A stretch of 6,325 nucleotides of DNA. Source: Microcaldota archaeon. GTDB taxonomy: Archaea; Micrarchaeota; Micrarchaeia; Micrarchaeales; CABMGC01. The notes below the pieces were generated by a model, which saw only the letters and a list, made by a program, of their open reading frames with translations, searched no databases and was not told where the DNA came from. The stretch covers positions 1 to 6,325 of the forward strand of contig JAJZKF010000030.1 in assembly GCA_021804305.1 (NCBI GenBank), written 5' to 3'. Shown piece after piece: positions 5,791 through 6,325 of the stretch; position 1 is the stretch's first letter, and each line of letters starts with the position of its first letter. Position numbers and translations under genes: made by a program.

Positions 5791-6325
5791 ATGGCTTTTC
5801 GTAATATGCGTACTATTGGAAAGGTGCCGGATGCAAAGCCGCTTGCCGAGAGGCTTCTATACGCTGTTAGGGGTGAAACAGGGATAGCAATACGTGGCAG
5901 AGAGACAGAAGAGCGGCGCATCATTGAGATATCGCACACAGGAGACCCTCTGTTATTGCTCAAAACATTCGCTGAACTCCTGATATCTATCGCAATGGCA
6001 TCTTCGCCTGCCCGTCTTAGCGACGCAGCCGGCTCAATTCCAAAACCGTTTCCAGAGGCTACCGATGCTGATATGATGCGGATAGCCGCTGGCAAGGTAA
6101 CGACAAGGCAGCTGAAGCATCTACAGAGAGGCGACATCTCGCTTCTGAGCGGCAGTCCATTCATCTCTGAAGTCGAGAGGGCATTCTACAGTGTGCCGGA
6201 TCGCAGTGTAAGGGGGCAGATAGCGCGCACAGCGGAGAGCGCCATAGTCCACGGTGAGATATTATCGCAAGAAACGGCCGTCTATTCCGAGGCATTGGCT
6301 TCCGAGATGCGTTTGCGCCAAGAGA
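5791..6325 (+). CDS. Uncharacterised protein, 3' end outside window
   Basis: An open frame runs from ATG 5791 to the window edge, giving at least 178 residues with no stop. I do not recognise the family. GTG at 5782 is an in-frame alternative start, about 28 bases from the TATA centre and possibly leaderless; an in-frame stop (TAA, 5764) limits anything longer. The visible part is mixed alpha/beta and soluble-looking: a basic N-terminus, a strand-like GIAIRGRETEERRIIEIS (31-48), a hydrophobic helix PLLLLKTFAELLISIAMA (53-70) too polar at its edges to be a sure membrane span, a Pro-rich linker (82-90), then charged helices up to the edge, including MMRIAAGKVTTRQLKHLQRG (95-114). No catalytic motif, zinc site or Walker box is visible. 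Its position, where tuf and rps10 often sit in other archaea, does not identify it. Isoleucine codons are ATA-rich like the neighbours but more mixed, with several ATT and ATC. Confidence 0.65.
   Translation, partial: MAFRNMRTIGKVPDAKPLAERLLYAVRGETGIAIRGRETEERRIIEISHTGDPLLLLKTFAELLISIAMASSPARLSDAAGSIPKPFPEATDADMMRIAAGKVTTRQLKHLQRGDISLLSGSPFISEVERAFYSVPDRSVRGQIARTAESAIVHGEILSQETAVYSEALASEMRLRQE

Noticed and set aside
5787..6164. Minus-strand open frame of 125 codons
   Set aside because: Ser/Arg/Ala-rich shadow of the plus-strand unknown gene, which has a proper promoter and more natural composition.

Overview
The window is archaeal. It carries archaeal-type ribosomal proteins eL30, uS12 and uS7 and a full-length archaeal EF-2 with the diphthamide-loop motif HRGPAQ. 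Promoters look archaeal (TTTAAATA boxes with purine-rich BRE-like flanks and start codons about 33 bases downstream). Internal operon genes use GAGGT/AGGTG ribosome-binding sites, and isoleucine is written mostly as ATA. The two secretion/pilus-type proteins and the pared-down str operon would suit a small-genome (DPANN, Micrarchaeota-like) archaeon, but that placement is inference.

Layout. Bases 1-83 are upstream sequence with only a weak AT-rich box. Bases 84-1085 (+) encode a polytopic TadC/ArlJ-like membrane protein of the type II secretion F family. Bases 1212-1739 (-), convergent to it, encode a 175-residue pilin-like protein with one N-terminal membrane helix. Bases 1740-1950 are a divergent promoter region: two outward-facing TATA boxes share the same 13-base core, and one serves the pilin-like gene while the other serves the ribosomal operon. 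Bases 1951-5639 (+) are a compact operon, eL30 - uS12 - uS7 - EF-2, with gaps of 8, 4 and 5 bases; each downstream Shine-Dalgarno motif overlaps the stop codon of the gene before it. After a 151-base gap with its own TATA box, an unrecognised gene runs off the right edge (5791-6325, +).

How the genes fit together. eL30, uS12, uS7 and EF-2 are the core of the archaeal str operon (normally rpoA2 - eL30 - nusA - uS12 - uS7 - EF-2 - tuf - uS10). Here nusA is missing between eL30 and uS12, RNA polymerase genes do not precede eL30, and tuf/uS10 do not directly follow EF-2. The TadC-like and pilin-like genes probably belong to a type IV pilus-like surface system unrelated to translation.

Most interesting signals. 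uS12 departs from consensus at both loops that contact the decoding site (PHSGLIK for PNSAxRK; GSIPGLK for GDIPGVR). EF-2 in the same operon has His in place of the conserved P-loop Asp (AHVHHGKT for AHVDHGKT). The eL30 leader is structured and its start codon is uncertain. The unknown gene after EF-2 matches no family I recognise. No mobile element, CRISPR array, tRNA or rRNA was seen.
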